Shown here in pieces: positions 5,538 to 5,655 of a DNA stretch of 5,655 nt. Made by a program: the position numbers and the translations under genes. Source of the DNA: Microbacterium sp. (GTDB lineage: Bacteria; Actinomycetota; Actinomycetes; Actinomycetales; Microbacteriaceae). The stretch spans positions 1-5,655 of the forward strand of contig DQHP01000145.1 in NCBI GenBank assembly GCA_003524435.1. The letters run 5' to 3'. Each line of letters starts with the position of its first letter. Within the stretch, counting starts at the first letter, position 1. A model generated the notes under the pieces. That model saw nothing but the letters and a program-made list of their open reading frames with translations. It searched no databases and had not been told where the DNA came from.

Positions 5538-5655
5538 TGTCAATGTCCGAAGTCGTTGGCACTTCTGTCCGAAGTCCTCAACACTCGTGTGCGTCAGCCG
5601 ATCGCGCGAGGTGGGGCGACTGTCTCGCATCGCATGCGTTTCGAGACGTTCAGTT
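5538..5655. mobile_element. Possible terminal segment of an insertion sequence (runs off right edge)
   Basis: From TGTCAATG at 5538 the sequence shows a layout recalled for IS21-family tips: a TGT end followed by subterminal tandem repeats. Here TGTCCGAAGTC recurs at a 22-nt step, and a third TGT follows at the same phase at 5588. No transposase frame, opposite end or target duplication is visible, so this is a hypothesis. The alternative is a regulatory region for a rightward gene. Inside it, GTCTCG/CGAGAC (5622-5647) forms a 6-bp inverted repeat. I see no supportable gene in this stretch. Confidence 0.25.
5544..5576. repeat. Exact 11-bp direct repeat at a 22-nt step
   Basis: TGTCCGAAGTC occurs at 5544-5554 and 5566-5576, separated by exactly 11 bp, so both copies lie on the same DNA face. 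The spacer GTTGGCACTTC contains ACTTC, which is inverted to the GAAGT of the first copy. The 22-mers starting at 5544 and 5566 agree at 16 of 22 positions. It may be a tandem protein-binding site, either a transposase or a regulator. Confidence 0.75.

Noticed and set aside
5523..5654. Minus-strand open frame of 43 codons entering from the right edge
   Set aside because: It crosses the direct repeats, has no recognisable domain and ends without context; it is probably a chance frame.
5386..5655. A toxin gene on the other side of the antitoxin
   Set aside because: No frame here resembles a GNAT acetyltransferase and none is long enough.

Overview
The window is high in G+C and carries the start of a phosphonate uptake and degradation locus, all on the minus strand. 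G+C content, GTG starts and GTTCA-type phosphate boxes suggest an actinobacterium, perhaps of the Microbacteriaceae type; that placement is inference, since no rRNA or other marker is present.

In transcription order (right to left): a GTG-started ribbon-helix-helix antitoxin of the DUF1778/TacA type (5110-5385) with no toxin beside it; a GntR/HutC-family regulator of the PhnF type (4235-5053); phnD, a lipoprotein phosphonate-binding protein (3125-4090); phnC, the ATPase (2211-3053); phnE, a double-length permease with two fused PhnE domains (482-2209); and the first 100 codons of phnG, a C-P lyase subunit, running off the left edge (1-300).

PhnD would capture phosphonate outside the membrane, PhnE/PhnC would import it, and the C-P lyase complex beginning with PhnG would release the phosphate. 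PhnF would sense a ligand and repress. Three non-coding signals divide the locus. A perfect 11-bp GC hairpin lies between phnD and phnC. A second perfect 11-bp hairpin lies between phnE and phnG. GTTCA-like repeats at an 11-nt step, resembling actinobacterial PhoP boxes, lie before phnD, before phnG (looser register) and across the 5' end of phnF.

The right edge (5386-5655) has no supportable gene. It holds a 23-bp imperfect palindrome beside the antitoxin ribosome binding site, an AT-rich stem-loop, and an exact 11-bp direct repeat at a 22-nt step, just inside a TGTCAATG sequence that could be the tip of an insertion sequence entering from the right.

The transporter and C-P lyase genes are a known system. 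The less ordinary content is the orphan antitoxin, the 11-nt ladder over the phnF start, and the unexplained right edge.
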